From assembly GCA_018857735.1 (NCBI GenBank), contig JABMCL010001087.1, positions 1,162,501-1,226,500 on the forward strand: 64,000 nucleotides of DNA. The letters are read 5' to 3'. The notes beneath the pieces are model-generated. The model saw only the letters and a list, made by a program, of their open reading frames with translations. It made no database searches and was not told where the DNA came from. This document shows, one piece after another, positions 1 to 25,154 of this stretch; positions within the stretch are counted from its first letter, which is position 1, and each line of letters starts with the position of its first letter. The stretch is from Alviniconcha marisindica (Eukaryota; Mollusca; Gastropoda; Provannidae). Both the position numbers and the translations under genes were made by a program.

Positions 1-97
1 GTCCTCATGGTCATTTGAATGCTTCAGCGATGATTTCCGAGCTACTGGCTACCCTGCCCAAATCTGCGGTAAGCCGGCCCGGCTCTTCCACTTTCTT

Positions 98-535
98 ATG
101 TTCAGTGGTAGACCGCAGGACACGTGATCGGAAGGTTGCAGGTTCGATTCCCGGCAGAAGCGGCAGGAGAAATGTCTTTTCCAGGGTCAATTTTGTGTGC
201 TGACTCTTACTTCGGTGTCTGTGTTACTGCAGTAGCACGTAAAAGATCCCGGTTATTCTGCCAAAAGTGCAGGACGCGGGTTGCAGCTAGCTAAACATAC
301 ATGCACCATACGTATGTGGTTTTGAATGAAACTGTAAACCAGTGGATTGGTTTATGGTGTATACAGAACATGCGCCGAGACGGCTGTAGTTTCACGTGGC
401 ACCAGCCATGTAAAAGCCAAACAACGTTGTAAGCACACCACTTTGGTGGATATTCAAAATGCGTTGTGTAGAGCTACACTCAATCATTCACAGTCGCATA
501 TGACTCGAGTCTGTCAGACTTTATTGTTGTACCTT
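98..535 (+). mobile_element. tRNA-derived SINE with conserved central domain
   Basis: A-box-like CAGTGGTAGACCGCAGG and B-box GGTTCGATTCC form a tRNA-like head (about 98-160). A body follows, shared with the copy at 40868-41282 (TGACTCTTACTTCGGTGTCT, GGTTATTCTGCC). A third part has TTTCACGTGGCACCAGCCAT and is also present at 31862-32040. A tRNA head plus conserved core is the design of molluscan core SINEs. Confidence 0.75.
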
Positions 536-854
536 TGTCAGTGCATGTGTGTTTACATGTTTGTTTGTTTCTGTGCGTGTGTGTGGGGGGGGGGGGGGGG
601 GGGAAGAGAGGTTGTTACATTCATTTATATATCTGTCCTCCTGGTTTTGCGCTACATTATTCATTATGAATCCCTTTGTCTTTCTAAGACTAGGTGCTCT
701 AGAAATCTCCTATTATAATGATGATGATGATGATGATGATGATGGTTATGACGATGAGGACGACGGTTACGATGATGATGATAATGTCCTCAGATGTGCG
801 TGTTGTTCCCCTAGGCTCTATCGTCAAGTCATAATCGCTTTGTCACCGTGTGTG

Positions 855-886
855 GTGTTGTGTGTGTGTGTGTGTGTGTGTGGTGG

Positions 887-950
<64 letters not shown>

Positions 951-965
951 TACATGCGTGCGTGC

Positions 966-1042
<77 letters not shown>
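855..1042. repeat. (GT)n-(GCGT)n-(GT)n compound microsatellite
   Basis: Nearly pure GT, then GCGT, then GT units. It follows the SINE at the left edge. A G-run lies at 586-603, and (GAT)n at 719-785. Confidence 0.95.
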
Positions 1043-1043
<1 letters not shown>

Positions 1044-1351
1044 ACGTTTAACATAGTTATGTTTCAACCCTTGTTGATGTCTACATTATGTGTTAATGTT
1101 TTTTTAAATTGCTGATAACTTTTTTACGTTTCGATGTATATTTTGTCTGTCATATTATGCTTGTTCAGCGCTTTGACCCGCAGGATAGGAGCTTTACAAA
1201 TTTTCATTATTATTATTAATAATTATAGTGTGATGCCCTTTCCAGTCCAAAAGGCAGGACAAAACTCTCCATGGGCCTATTAGAACGATTCAATCTCTGC
1301 GAAATAGTCCCCAGGTACCCATTCTAACGATCTGCTGTACTACGCCCACAG

Positions 1352-4558
<3,207 letters not shown>

Positions 4559-4830
4559 AGTTAATTTGGAACCTATGGCAACACGCTCCTTGGACAGACC
4601 GGTGCGTATGCATATAATTATAAACATATACGTTTAATTCAGAGCCTTCAGCAATTAGCTGCCTTTTATTCAGAGTCTTTAATAGCAAAAAGCTGCTCGG
4701 ATAGACCCATAATGCTGCCGGTCAGTCATTCGCGCTGATCGCGGACAAATACCTACAAGTCTGAGGGAATGTCACTGGCTTTCATGGAAAAAGAGTTGCA
4801 ATGAATGTATGCGTTTCTCAAAGCGATGTC

Positions 4831-4836
4831 AATAAA
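4831..4836 (+). promoter_or_regulatory. Candidate polyadenylation signal for copy A
   Basis: AATAAA lies 273 nt past the stop codon of the plus-strand VWD-like gene. It is the first canonical signal downstream, and no other gene intervenes. Confidence 0.45.
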
Positions 4837-5002
4837 ATGACCACGTTACTCGATCGCAGCTCACGTCTTGTGTTGTGTGTGGGTGAATGACATCTGAAAT
4901 ATGTTTAGGTGTACTAACAAGAACAGATCAACGTTTTTGTTGACGAATTCACTGGCTGTCGTGCTCGCGCGCGCGGATGTGAGTGTGTGTGTGCGTGCGT
5001 GC

Positions 5003-5037
<35 letters not shown>

Positions 5038-5419
5038 CGTGTGTGCGTGTGTGCATGTGTGCGTGCGCGCGCGCGTTTGTGTATGTGTGTGTGCGTGTTT
5101 GTGTGTGTGCGTGTTCAAGATGGGGAAGGGAGCAGGGTGTTTTCACAGATGGTCGTATATGTGACTGGTTACAGTGACTGTCTGACTGGTTTCAGTGAAC
5201 AACTTTCCTCACCTCGTCAAACCTGGTTTAGAAATGTCTAGCGCGGTCACTGACCACATAAAGAAGGTAGCCTCTGGACAAACGGAGTGCCCACAATTAA
5301 TAGGGCATAATTAATTTTAAGACAATGGATATATGTAATCAGAAGCAGAAGTTGTCATGGAACTGTAATAGAGTGATGATAGTTTGTGTTCTTATTGTCA
5401 CTAAAAACAGTATAACTAT

Positions 5420-5512
<93 letters not shown>

Positions 5513-5834
5513 AAAACTAACTCTTTCATCTCCCAATCCAACACTGACGCACACGTAGCAATATTCGTACAAACAAACACATTGCTGGTGCAGTGCTATC
5601 GAGAAGATATCTACTTTCATGGAACAGAGAAGACTTCAGACAGATGACGTTTATCTTCAAATTATATTTCTCGTACTCTGGAATTTACTGAACACAGTGT
5701 TTGCCCACATTTGTGTGTGAAGAAATCGGTTATACAAAATCAGTCAAACATTCGGATGCAGATTACGTTACATAGCTGAATAGACACGGGATCTGTTTTT
5801 TGTTCATTTACTTTACAAAAAAAAAACACTTTCG

Positions 5835-5960
5835 CCTATCATTTTACGATGCAATTTCTCAAACACCGGCCCCTGGCCTATCATTTTACGATGCAGTTCC
5901 TCAAACACCGACCCCTGGCCTATCATTTTATGATGCAGTTCCTCAAACACTGGCCCACTG
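5835..5960 (+). repeat. Three tandem 42-bp units
   Basis: CCTATCATTTTACGATGCAG and TTCCTCAAACACCG are repeated three times. It lies between the convergent VWD-like genes. Confidence 0.8.
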
Positions 5961-6352
5961 TGTTGGAAAACGACAGGAAGTGTTGTGAAATGTAGCAAAG
6001 CCTGATGACTACCCGGAGCACTGGCTGGGTGCCTGTAAGTCAGCCTCTCAACTGCTGTGAAGTACTGTTGAGAAAGTTAGTAACGAAATCTGTCTCGTGG
6101 AAGGGCCAAAATCAAGAACAAAGTATTACTTTTTAAATTCCGAAAATACAGTGCATCAAAGTTAATCCAGCAGTTACACTCTTTTTTCTTTGTTTTTAAC
6201 CTAATCCAGTTGAGCGCTCTAGAAGGTTGCTTTACAGCTACGGATGTAGTAAACTCTACTCAGGAATTTTAAGCACCTTTAAAGATCACTATAGATCAAG
6301 ACAGGATTTCTCAGATCACAACTTGGTGTCATGCGAAAATTAATCGTTTTTT

Positions 6353-13970
<7,618 letters not shown>

Positions 13971-14244
13971 GATCCTTTGCTTAAGCACACAACAAACGTC
14001 ATGATGAACATGTACCTTTGCTTAAGCACACAACAAACGTCATGATGAACATGTACCTTTGCTTAAGCACAAAACAAACGTCATAACGAAAATGTACCTT
14101 TGCTTAAGCACACAAAAAACGTCATGATGAACATGTACCTTTGCTTAAACACACAACAAACGTCATGACCAAAATGTACATTTGCTGAAACACACACACT
14201 CTCTCTCTCACACACACACACACACGCACGCACGCACGCACACA

Positions 14245-14324
<80 letters not shown>

Positions 14325-14710
14325 CCACACACACACACACACACACACACACAACTTCACGATGAACAAGTAACTGTCCTAAAACACACAAGAAACTTCA
14401 TGATAAACATGGAACTTTGCTGAAACACCAAACAAACCTAAAAATAAACATGAACGTTCCTGAAAACACAACAAGCTTCCTCATCAGCATATAGCTTTGC
14501 TGAAACACACAACAAACGTCTTGACGAACACGTAATCTTTCTGAAACACACAACAGACTTATTAATCATGAACATGCAACTTATTTTAAATACACAACAG
14601 ACTTCATGATGAACATGTAATTTTGCTGAAACACACAACAAACTTCATGATGAACATGTCACTTTGCTGAAATACACAACGAACCTCACGATGAACATGT
14701 AACTTTGGCA
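13971..14710 (-). repeat. Start-codon minisatellite upstream of copy B
   Basis: About 15 units of about 41 bp, broken by a (CA)n/(CGCA)n tract. On the minus strand a unit reads TTTCAGCAAAG, then ATGTTCATCATGAAGTTTGT. It mirrors the real acceptor region and the first codons of the gene (ATGTTCACCATGAAACTTGT). Confidence 0.82.
14200..14355. repeat. (CA)n-(CGCA)n tract
   Basis: Pure CGCA units flanked by CA units. Interrupts the start-codon minisatellite. Confidence 0.93.
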
Positions 14711-15098
14711 AAATATTTTTTGTTACAACATCCCGTTTTTCTGTAGAGAATAACATCACTTTGAACCGAACAACATCAAATAATTATGTTTCCAACTTAA
14801 ATGGCAGTATATTTTAGTGATACTGGAACCCAGCACAAAACAATATTTAGAGACTTAAAAACAAACACACACAAAAGTCATTATTACGAATATTACTTAT
14901 GAGATTACACTTTTGCTTTTAAGATTCGCCACGTGAAGAAGCAGTTACAATGCGTGACTTCTTTTCTTTTTTAACAGAGTAGCACACAGCTACCATAATT
15001 ATTATCTACATAAAAGGCATGTTAGCCGGAAGCAAACATATACTTGACCATTAACCGGAAACCAAGCCAGCACGAGAAGTCTTTAGGGATATACTCAC

Positions 15099-15135
15099 CA
15101 GATATACTCTTGTTACAGCTGTGGACGGCTGATGT
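15099..15135 (-). other. Putative 5' non-coding exon of copy B
   Basis: On the minus strand a strong donor (ATATCTG/GTGAGTAT) ends this exon at 15099. A TATA box lies about 30 nt upstream of the assumed start near 15135. The exon has no ATG in a useful frame. It would splice to an acceptor just upstream of the start codon at 13970. The transcription start is inferred from TATA spacing. Confidence 0.55.
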
Positions 15136-15159
15136 TGTGAGGATGTTCACAGTTAGGCA

Positions 15160-15165
15160 TTTATA
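15160..15165 (-). promoter_or_regulatory. TATA box of copy B
   Basis: TATAAA on the minus strand (in the context TATAAATGCC), placed about 30 nt before the presumed start of the 5' exon that carries a consensus donor. It agrees with the position and direction of the gene downstream. Confidence 0.5.
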
Positions 15166-15169
15166 GGAT

Positions 15170-16538
<1,369 letters not shown>

Positions 16539-17773
16539 TGTAATGGCGTGGAAGAGCCGCGTAGAAGGACAGTCACCCAGGCAGCGGAGTCAGTAAAAAT
16601 GGAGACCACAGCAGGCGGCGCCGGCAAACAGGCTTTTATTCGCTCCGCAGCAGACAATTTTCAGCACACCCAAAATCCTCACGCGCACGCAAAAGATAAG
16701 AGAACTGCGCGGGCCGCAAGGAACACACGCTATCGCTACAATGAAATCGGCCCTCTGGACCACAAGATGGCTGACAATTGTGTTTCCTTGGCCCGAACAA
16801 ATACACTTTCCTCTACAATAACTAAACTAATTAAAACATGAAAAACATCAAATAAAAGTTACAGTTACAATCTTTTAAACCGTATAAACAAAATGTACAC
16901 ACATGACTTATTTTATTTACAACAAGAGTGGGAAGCGTGGCTTGCACCTGTCTATCAACAGATTCCGACAACTAAATCACAACTAACACAATGTACAAAA
17001 TATAACTGTCACTAAAACTTACATCAGAATAAAGAACACGCTCCCACGGTTAAAACGGTACATAACAATTACAATACAACGCTCTGTAAGACACACTCAA
17101 AGACTAGCACTAAAACCATCGGTGAGAACTTTCGCCTGGGGCGCGTTATTTTAGTCGCAGCAGCGCTGATAGTGATGTCAAGTAGTCTATGAATATAACT
17201 TAGCTTCTATAGTACACAATACTTAATAAGTTAATTTCAACCCAAAATAAACACTAAATATGAAGTCAGCTAAGCAAAATACTATACGACAAAGCATTGA
17301 TCGACACAGAGTTACTTTAATCGAGTCAAAACAACGATTCACTACTATTCACTAGTACTAAACAGAGAACGCGCCATGCAGACGACGGCTATAAAAAGAA
17401 TAGACCTAGAGAGGCATCGGCTACTGATTAAGCTCGATCCAGCGTTTAAATAAGATCTAAATAAACATTTTAAGATGCCAAATTATATTACACATGGCTT
17501 AGTGCATAAAAAGGACTAGGTAAACAAAGAGTAGGTAAACAAACAAGCGGTCAAAATATTAAGGGAGAAACAGATTTGAAAATGGCGCGCACCAGCGGCT
17601 ATCGCCGGTCGGCTGTGTGAAGGCCACATGGCTTTACGCTACACGCCGCGCTTCAAAACAAAAGCGTCGTCTGCTCCGGTTCCCGGGTTACTAACAGTAC
17701 AGTATGGAAATTGCATGGATCTGATAACCGGGGCGGGATTATTGTAAAAACGTACAAAGAGCACTTGCTCACA
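16539..17773 (-). repeat. 3' LTR (full-length form, 1235 bp)
   Basis: Its ends match the other LTR almost base for base (16539-16826 and about 17494-17773). It contains a 663-bp middle part absent from the other copy. Confidence 0.82.
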
Positions 17774-18689
17774 TCCCCCCCTACTCTACCACTACAAGCG
17801 TTCTCGCTGAGTAAAAACACCAATCTGTCAGGCGACGTATTTAACGTAACAACCTAGAATGGGCTAAGACGATCTCGGCTGAACCGCGGGGAAACAAAAT
17901 CAACATCCTTTGACTAACATATATTTAATATGATAGTCCGCAGTTTCAAATAAGACCAAATCAGAGGAAGCATTTTGCCTTAGATCAACAGAGGGTTGTT
18001 ATTTAAACAATAATCCTCTAATATCTACAACCTACTGAAAAAGGCCTATGTATGCACCGTAACAACCGGTCACTGAGTCATCATATTTCACAATCCATTT
18101 AGATCACAAAAATCCGCACTATTTGCCAGCAAAACAGGTAGTTACACTAGAAGATTTGCATTTAAACAAAATTCTCCTAAATACCAATGTTTTCCGACAC
18201 ACTGGGCCTACAACTAGCCAAGATAAAAACATACCCTGAACCTAGTAATACAATGGCATCTGACAAAAAATCATGAACACAGTATAAAATGAAATCCTCA
18301 CACACATGTCATGTCAACAAAACAACTAATTTCAAAACACTCACGGTACTGCGCCTGGTAACTTTGCGGTCAGGTTACTTAGTGTTCTTCTCTGCCAGAC
18401 GTCGCGAGCGTCTAGGCAGAGGCACATGTGGAACCACAGGTTGCACTACTGGCATCGCAACAGCAGCAGGAGCTAGTCTGCAGTGGCAAAATGCAGTTCA
18501 TTGTCACTGTGTGACTCGAGTCACTGACGTCTGGCCGCGGAGATGGAGACTGCTGGTCAGCGACGACGACAAAAGGAGTGGTGGCCGGCATGTCTTTTCA
18601 GGGCCACCTGGGTTTCTGCTCCGGAGGCAGGGTACGCAGCAGACTGCATGAAGAGGTTGAACCACTCCCACTGGGAGTTTTCTTGAGGG

Positions 18690-18900
18690 TGGGACGGCGT
18701 CGATGGTGCTGGAGGCCAGCCGGGGTCGTCAGTTGTGGTACTCCAACGTCGGTGGTGCTGGTGGCTAGCCGGGGTCGTCGGTTGTGGTACGACATCGGTG
18801 GTGTTGGTGGCTAGCCGGGGTCGTCGGTGGTGCTGGTGGCTAGCCGGGGTCGTCAGTTGTGGTACCCGGCGTCGGTGGTGTTGGTGGCTGGCCGTCATCA
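18690..18900. repeat. Minisatellite inside the LTR element
   Basis: About four imperfect copies of a unit with GGTGGCTAGCCGGGGTCGTC and GGTTGTGGTAC, giving a repetitive SHQHHRR frame on the minus strand. It lies in the interior just before the 5' LTR/PBS side. Confidence 0.7.
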
Positions 18901-19063
18901 GCTGGGTTGTCTGCTGCGGTCTGGGCCGTGGTCACTCAAACCTGCTGTGGTCTCGGGTCGCTCCGCTCATCCTGCTCTCGCAGCGCCAAGAGGCCAGACG
19001 TCAGTGACTCTGGGTCAGAGAGTGACGTGTTGTCACCGCAGAATCCTGTTCGCAGCGCCAAGT

Positions 19064-19635
19064 TGTAATGGCGTGGCAGAGCCGCGTAGAAAGACAGTCA
19101 CCCAGGCAGCGGAGTCAGTAAAAATGGAGACCACAGCAGGCGGAACGGCAGCAATCAGGTTTTATTTGCTCAGCAGCAGACAATTTTCAGCACACACCAA
19201 ATCCTCACGCGCACGCATAGATAAGAGAACTGCGCGGGCCGCAAGGAACACACGCTATCGCTACAATGAAATCTGCCCTCTGGACCACAAGATGGCTGAC
19301 AATTGTGTTTCCTTGGCCCGCACAAATACACTTTCCTCTACAATAGGAAAGTGTATGGCTTAGTGCATAAAAAGGACTAGGTAAACAAAGAGTAGGTAAA
19401 CAAACAAGCGGTCAAAATATTAAGGGAGAAAACAGATTTGAAAATGGCGCGCACCAGCGGCTATCGCCGGTCGGCTGTGTGAAGGCCATGTGGCGTTAAG
19501 CTACACGCCGCGCTTCAAAACAAAAGCGTCGTCTGCTCCGGTTCCCGGGTTACTAACAGTACAGTAATGAAATTGCATGGATCTGATAACCGGGGCGGGA
19601 TTATTGTGAAAACGTACAAAGAGCACTTGCTCACA
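19064..19635 (-). repeat. 5' LTR (short form, 572 bp)
   Basis: Lacks the middle of the longer LTR. At the junction a 10-bp filler GGAAAGTGTA (19346-19355) is the exact reverse complement of TACACTTTCC at 19327-19336. Confidence 0.82.
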
Positions 19636-19652
19636 ACTTTATTTTGAAAAGG

Positions 19653-19740
<88 letters not shown>

Positions 19741-19780
19741 GCGCGTGCGTGCGTGCGTGCGTGCGTGTGTGTGTGTGTGT
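19653..19780. repeat. (GT)n-(GCGT)n tract next to the LTR element
   Basis: Begins 18 nt after the short LTR. Confidence 0.93.
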
Positions 19781-19989
19781 GTATGAGTGAGTTGCTTATA
19801 GTAGCAACAATTATCATCATAGTTGTTGTCGTCACCGTTATCCTCATCATAATGAATAACACCAGCGCCTCATCTTCTAGTGAGCCGTAAGCAATGTTCG
19901 TGGCTGCAGGCTCTGGGGCCTACTGCCAGCAGGTGAAAGAGGGGGGATGTAACTTTAAAGCCATTTAAATGCTGCAGCTCTACACTCCT

Positions 19990-20220
19990 TCAAGAACTCC
20001 CCGTTCCTTCGCCAACACTCTGACCTTCAAAATCCCACACATGCAGACTGCATGGTAACGGCTGGCCAGCTCGCTTTTTCATTCATAGAACCTTTCAACT
20101 GGATTTCTCTGCCTGCCACTTCGCCAAGCATCAACCCTACCAAACTTCAAGTAAAACCCGATCACATAACATATTCTTGTTTAAATCCAACCTGAAGACA
20201 TTCTTCTTTTCGAAGTGATC
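19990..20220 (+). pseudogene. Decayed LINE ORF2 C-terminus
   Basis: The plus frame reads around FNWISLPATSP and INPTKLQVKPD. It recalls the WNSLP...FK..LKT end of CR1/L2-like proteins, with stops. Match by eye only. The following 20280-20830 has a repeat-like look with no frame. Confidence 0.35.
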
Positions 20221-21256
20221 TTTTCCAATGTAGGTGGAGTGGTGGGGGAGCGAGGGAGAGGCGGGAAAATTTGCTAGCAGCAGTAAGTCGTAAACAGATG
20301 GGTCTTCAGAGCGGTTTTAAATGCAGTAGTCGGCTGAATGCTAGACAGGGAATGCCAGACAGAAGGAGCAGCATAGGAAAAGGAGCGATGTCCAAATGTT
20401 TTGGTCTTAGTACGTGGAATGCGTTGTGTTCTTGATTCAGAAGAGGAGCGGAGTTGTCTCGATGGACAGCACGCATGAAGAAGACCAGACAGCTAAACAG
20501 GGGCTGTATCATCCAAAGATGAATGACACTGAATTGATAACTTATGCTCAATACGTGCTTGAATAGGCAGCTGAAACATGATCTTCTTTACGAGCTTTAT
20601 ATTAAGCACGAGTCTTGCGGCTGAGTTTTCAACCTTTTGTAGTTTTCAAGAATTTAGGACAGCGTGATGGGAGTGGATGGCAGCAGTCTAAGCTACAGAG
20701 AGCACAGGCAGATACAAGTGTTTTTGTACGGTCAGAAAGATGATGGCGAATTGAACTCATAGTGAATGACGACGCCGAAGAATGAGTGCATTTCCAATCG
20801 TAACCAAGTCACGTCTTAGCAATCCTAGTGTTTCTTTCATTTTTAACAACAGTATATATAGTCTTTTATTGTTAACAACAGTATATATGGCCTGATGATA
20901 TGCTTCACTGGTGTATCAGCTAGTAACGCCACCTGCTGGTTTCTCCTTTGTTATTGGCAGGAGGGCGACAGCACTGAAGTGCATTTAACATTTGTCCGTA
21001 TCAGCTTTCACTCCTGCTGTCTCACTCCTGCTGTGTTTGCCTTGTTCTAAACGAACAAGGCAAACACAGCTTACCCAATAGTAAAATGGCAGTCATAATA
21101 ACGTGACTCCTGATGGATGACTACTGAATCACATTTCAGTAAGGTAAGACGAATCAGGGGTGTACACATTAAAAGAACAAGCCTTCACAGGTTTGACCAA
21201 AAAACTTATCTTTTTTAAAAGTGTTTTATGCATGCATAAAGCATCAGGTATTTCGA

Positions 21257-21358
<102 letters not shown>

Positions 21359-21376
21359 TAACTTGAAGTTGTAAAC

Positions 21377-22455
21377 ATGTACAAGTACCTGGGAGTCTAC
21401 TTTACCACAAGGCTCACGTTCTCACCTACTCTAAACGACCTTGCAGATCGAGCCAGAAAGGGAATGCTAGCAATTATGAAACTTTTATGGTCCATTGGTG
21501 AGCATTCACCAGAAATCCTTTTTAAAATGTTTGATTGCCAGATACAACCTATTTTGACTATGGTTCCGAAGTATGGGGACTGTCAGATAACCAGGAAAGT
21601 ATCGAAAGAGTACATTTATTAGCTTTGAAAAGGTTCTTGGGTGTCAACCCAAAGTCTCCCAGACATTTAATATATGGCGAAACGGGCAGACACCCCCTTT
21701 TTGTAAACACGTATGCCAGATGTATAAAGTTTTGGCTGCGCCTGACGTGTATGGATGCCAGAAGGTACCCCAGAAAAGCTTATAATATGTTATTAAATCT
21801 TCAAAGTCAGAACTATACTACATGGGCTTGCAAAGTTCGAAATGTTTTATACAAATTTGGCTTTGGTGTGGTTTGGGAAATGCAAGGTGTTGGTAATGTA
21901 AACTTGTTCATTAACGAGTTTAAGTTGAGGCTTATAGATTGCTTTAAACAAGACTGGCATGCTGCTCTGGGTTCACACGATTTTTATAACGTATACTCTA
22001 ATTTCAATCAGTCATTAGTACTCAGTCATTATCTTCGAACTCTTAACAACATAAGCGTGCGGAGAGTATTTACTAGATTCAGAATTGGAATGTCTGCATT
22101 AAAATGTCATTACCTACAGTATAGATCCTTTGCTCGCGACAGAGATATAAATTGTCCATTCTGTAATACGCCAGAAACAGAAGTACATTTTTTATTAATA
22201 TGTCCAAAGTATATAGCCTTGAGGGATGAACTTATTCCACCAAAGTACCATAGACAACCATCCATGTTTAAATTTTCCTTATTATTAGCTAGCACGAACG
22301 CACCCACCATAGAGAAATTATCCACCTTCGTTTTTAAAGCTTTAAGCACTAGAAAACTGAGTTTAAGTCCGTCATTGGATCCATGAGAATTCGAATTGCC
22401 TGAATGTTCACTCCTGTTGTAATGGGCCGGAGGCCTAACAATAAAATAATCTCTG
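21377..22455 (+). pseudogene. 5'-truncated LINE, reverse transcriptase C-terminal part
   Basis: Starts within an RT thumb-like motif (MYKYLGVYFTTRL) and continues to a CCHC-type end (CPFCNTPETEVHFLLICP). One frameshift near 21540-21560 moves the frame, so the copy is dead. The 3' end has a GGGCCGGAGGCC hairpin and AATAAAA (22428-22446), then runs into (CT)n. It is bordered on the left by another (CT)n tract. Probably a CR1/jockey-like non-LTR element. Confidence 0.82.
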
Positions 22456-22466
22456 TCTTGTCTTCG

Positions 22467-22557
<91 letters not shown>

Positions 22558-22805
22558 CCTCTCCCTCTCTCTCTCTCTCCTTCTTCTTCTCCTGCTTCGT
22601 CTCGTTCACCTTCATTTTCTTCATGTACTCTTTTATAGCGCCTGAGGCCAAGACGGACCCATGGGCATTAGTTTTTATCTATTTGTTACTTTGAGCTTGA
22701 ATTCCTTTACTTATTGTGTGGTCTTTTTGTGTATTTTTCATTAACCGTTGTGGCCTCCGTTTTCTCTATACCATTGTCAGTATATACAGATCTGGTAAAA
22801 TGTTG

Positions 22806-22903
<98 letters not shown>

Positions 22904-22904
22904 A

Positions 22905-23524
22905 TCTTTTCTTATGTTTATCTTTCAGCCTCGATTCGTCATCCTTATTTCTCTTTTTTTATAATAAAATGAAAAATATTTATTTTAAAAAAATCATTTC
23001 CATTTCAATCGACCAGCACGTCGGCTGCGAACGCCAGATTGAACTTGAAGTATTTTTCAACAGCGAACAATGAAAGGTTTGTCAGTACCTGTCGGCAAAG
23101 ATAAACAATGATGATGGGGTGCTCAAATAAATATCTGTCAGATCTGTGCGCCAGCTGGTGAAGGATTGACGCAGTTATGCCAAAGGAACTGAAATCGACT
23201 GTCTCTATGTCATTCAGACTGACGTGTCTGTATAAGGGTCGTTGTGAGAGGAAGGAAGCATATGGACAGAGATAGAGAAGGGCGGACGGGGGCGGAGGGC
23301 GTGGGAGCAGGAGAGAGCCAAGCAAGAGAAAGTATTTCACTATTTGAAATGCGTATTTGAGTGAGCAATGGGAGACTGACTGGTGCGCGTATGTGTGTGT
23401 TAATTTCCAATTCAGAGCGTGTGTGTGTGTGTATGTGTGTGTGTGTGTGTGTGCGCGCGTGCGTGCGTGCGTGCGTGAGTGAGTGCGAGCGTGTGCGAGT
23501 GAGTGTGAATGTGTCAGTGCATGT

Positions 23525-23621
<97 letters not shown>

Positions 23622-24100
23622 GTTGTTTGCTAGGTCATGTCGTTATGGTAGAATACAATATCTATGGTTACGCTTGTTGAAATGTTTGTAAATGTGCTTT
23701 TTGTCACTAGTTGTTTGTACAGTGCAGTGAGTTTAACTCGGACTACAGAATGGCGCTTTATGATGATTACCTATTATTATCATTATTATGAATATTATTT
23801 ATGCATCGACATGATAAATAATTTTATTGGAGTAGCCTACTGATCGCTTTGATAGTATTGCGCTATTCACCTTGGCTTCGTCCGTGTCACAACACATGGA
23901 CATCATCAAGAACACCAAGGCTACATTAAGATGATGCCGGCAGGTTGCATAGTTATGTCGGGATATCTTCAACAATGATTTTTTTTTTTAAAGCCCTTCT
24001 TGCATAACAGCATCCACCCTGCAGAATTTGAGATAAATCCTCCGAAGTAGGTGTATGGTTGCCCGTTTTTGGAGGATCATAAAAATTAAAAATTAAAACG
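22905..24100. other. Intergenic, no gene seen
   Basis: Apart from the GT/TA tract, the sequence is unique with stops in all frames. 24130-24320 may hold an old LINE end (plus frame AISNNDIIALFDMV). Confidence 0.4.
23420..23620. repeat. (GT)n and (TA)n tract
   Basis: GT/GCGT units followed by about 42 TA units at 23534-23618. Confidence 0.95.
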
Positions 24101-24456
24101 GTTGCACAAGCAATCCTGTCCAGCTATGGAATGCATTTGTCAAAGTGCATATACAGGGTGGTCCCCAGCGCGATCAGCAACAACGATATCATTGCGCTAT
24201 TTGATATGGTGGTCGAGCCTTTTGCTAATTTTCTGCTGCCCAAAGCTGGAATTCTCTTCCTTTTGCTCTCTGTCACAGTCCTCCCCTCAAACGTACCTCT
24301 TCAAACAGTATTTTGACCAGTAATAGCTTTTCTGCTGCACAAATCTCTCTCTCTCGCGCGCGCGCGCGCACAAACAGCTCTTCTAGTCCTGCCTTCAAAC
24401 TAATCTTTCAAACTTACACCACCCCATGTCCTTCTCGGCCGCGCACACCCGCGCGC

Positions 24457-24645
<189 letters not shown>

Positions 24646-24654
24646 TTTTCCCAT

Positions 24655-24815
24655 GCTTTGGCTGAAAATGTTTGCACGGTTAATTTTTGTATGTTTTGTT
24701 TGGTTGTTTATATACCATTGATTTGTATATGGGTATTTGCGCATTGTATGTTTTTCTTTAAGTTGTAAAACGTTTTAAGCCTCCTAAAGCCCTCTATGAG
24801 TTCCCGATTGTTGTA
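24655..24815 (+). repeat. Interspersed repeat, copy 1
   Basis: Contains AATTTTTGTAT, then CCATTGATTTGTATATGGG and TATTTGCG, ending in GCTCTATGAG-like sequence. The same order is found at 58160-58275. It is probably a SINE/LINE 3' end. It directly follows a (GT)n tract. Confidence 0.6.
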
Positions 24816-25154
24816 TTATTTGCTGCTGTCGAGCAGTCTTACTGTGATCTATTCGCAAGTGACCATGAGTGAGTGACTTTACTACACTCAGAGAGTACTC
24901 CGTAATGTTTTTCGTGTTCATTATTCTACGGTGGTCTATTGATGAGAAAGTAGTGGAGAAGAGCAAGTAACAATCCCATATGCTGTTTACGTGTTTGGGC
25001 GACAGGTGACTGGCTGAAGCGTGGCCTACGTTGAGTCCACAACACATAATTATGATTTTTAAGATGAGCAATGTAAGAACACAATACCCGACAGAACGCT
25101 TGGCATATTTCGGAATTACGGGTAGTAGAAGCAACCAAAAACTCCCCAAGACTT

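Larger units (their letters stand above)
16539..19635 (-). mobile_element. Non-autonomous LTR retroelement
   Basis: Two direct LTRs (16539-17773 and 19064-19635) begin TG and end CA. They flank a 1290-bp interior and are bordered by a 4-bp target duplication ACTT (16535-16538 and 19636-19639). On the minus strand, TGGCGCTGCGAACAGGAT (19060-19043) starts 3 nt after the 5' LTR. It looks like a tRNA(Lys)-type primer binding site. A polypurine tract AGTAGGGGGGGA (17789-17774 region) abuts the 3' LTR. This fixes the orientation. The interior has no gag-pol, only a short proline/histidine-rich frame over a minisatellite, so mobility would need proteins from elsewhere. The two LTRs differ by a 663-bp segment, so one changed after insertion. 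Confidence 0.85.

Noticed and set aside
98..160. tRNA gene
   Set aside because: A and B boxes are present but the fold is degenerate and the sequence continues into a SINE body; not a functional tRNA.
824..1115. Long open frames of Cys-Val, His-Thr or Ala-Cys-Val repeats on both strands
   Set aside because: They are translations of (GT)n, (CA)n and (GCGT)n microsatellites; the same appears at every such tract in the window.
5835..5960. CRISPR-like repeat array
   Set aside because: Three directly adjacent 42-bp units with no spacers; ordinary minisatellite in an animal genome.
18289..19363. Protein-coding gene in plus-strand frames at 18.3-19.4 kb
   Set aside because: The frames run through the LTR and the internal minisatellite of the retroelement, which is oriented on the minus strand.
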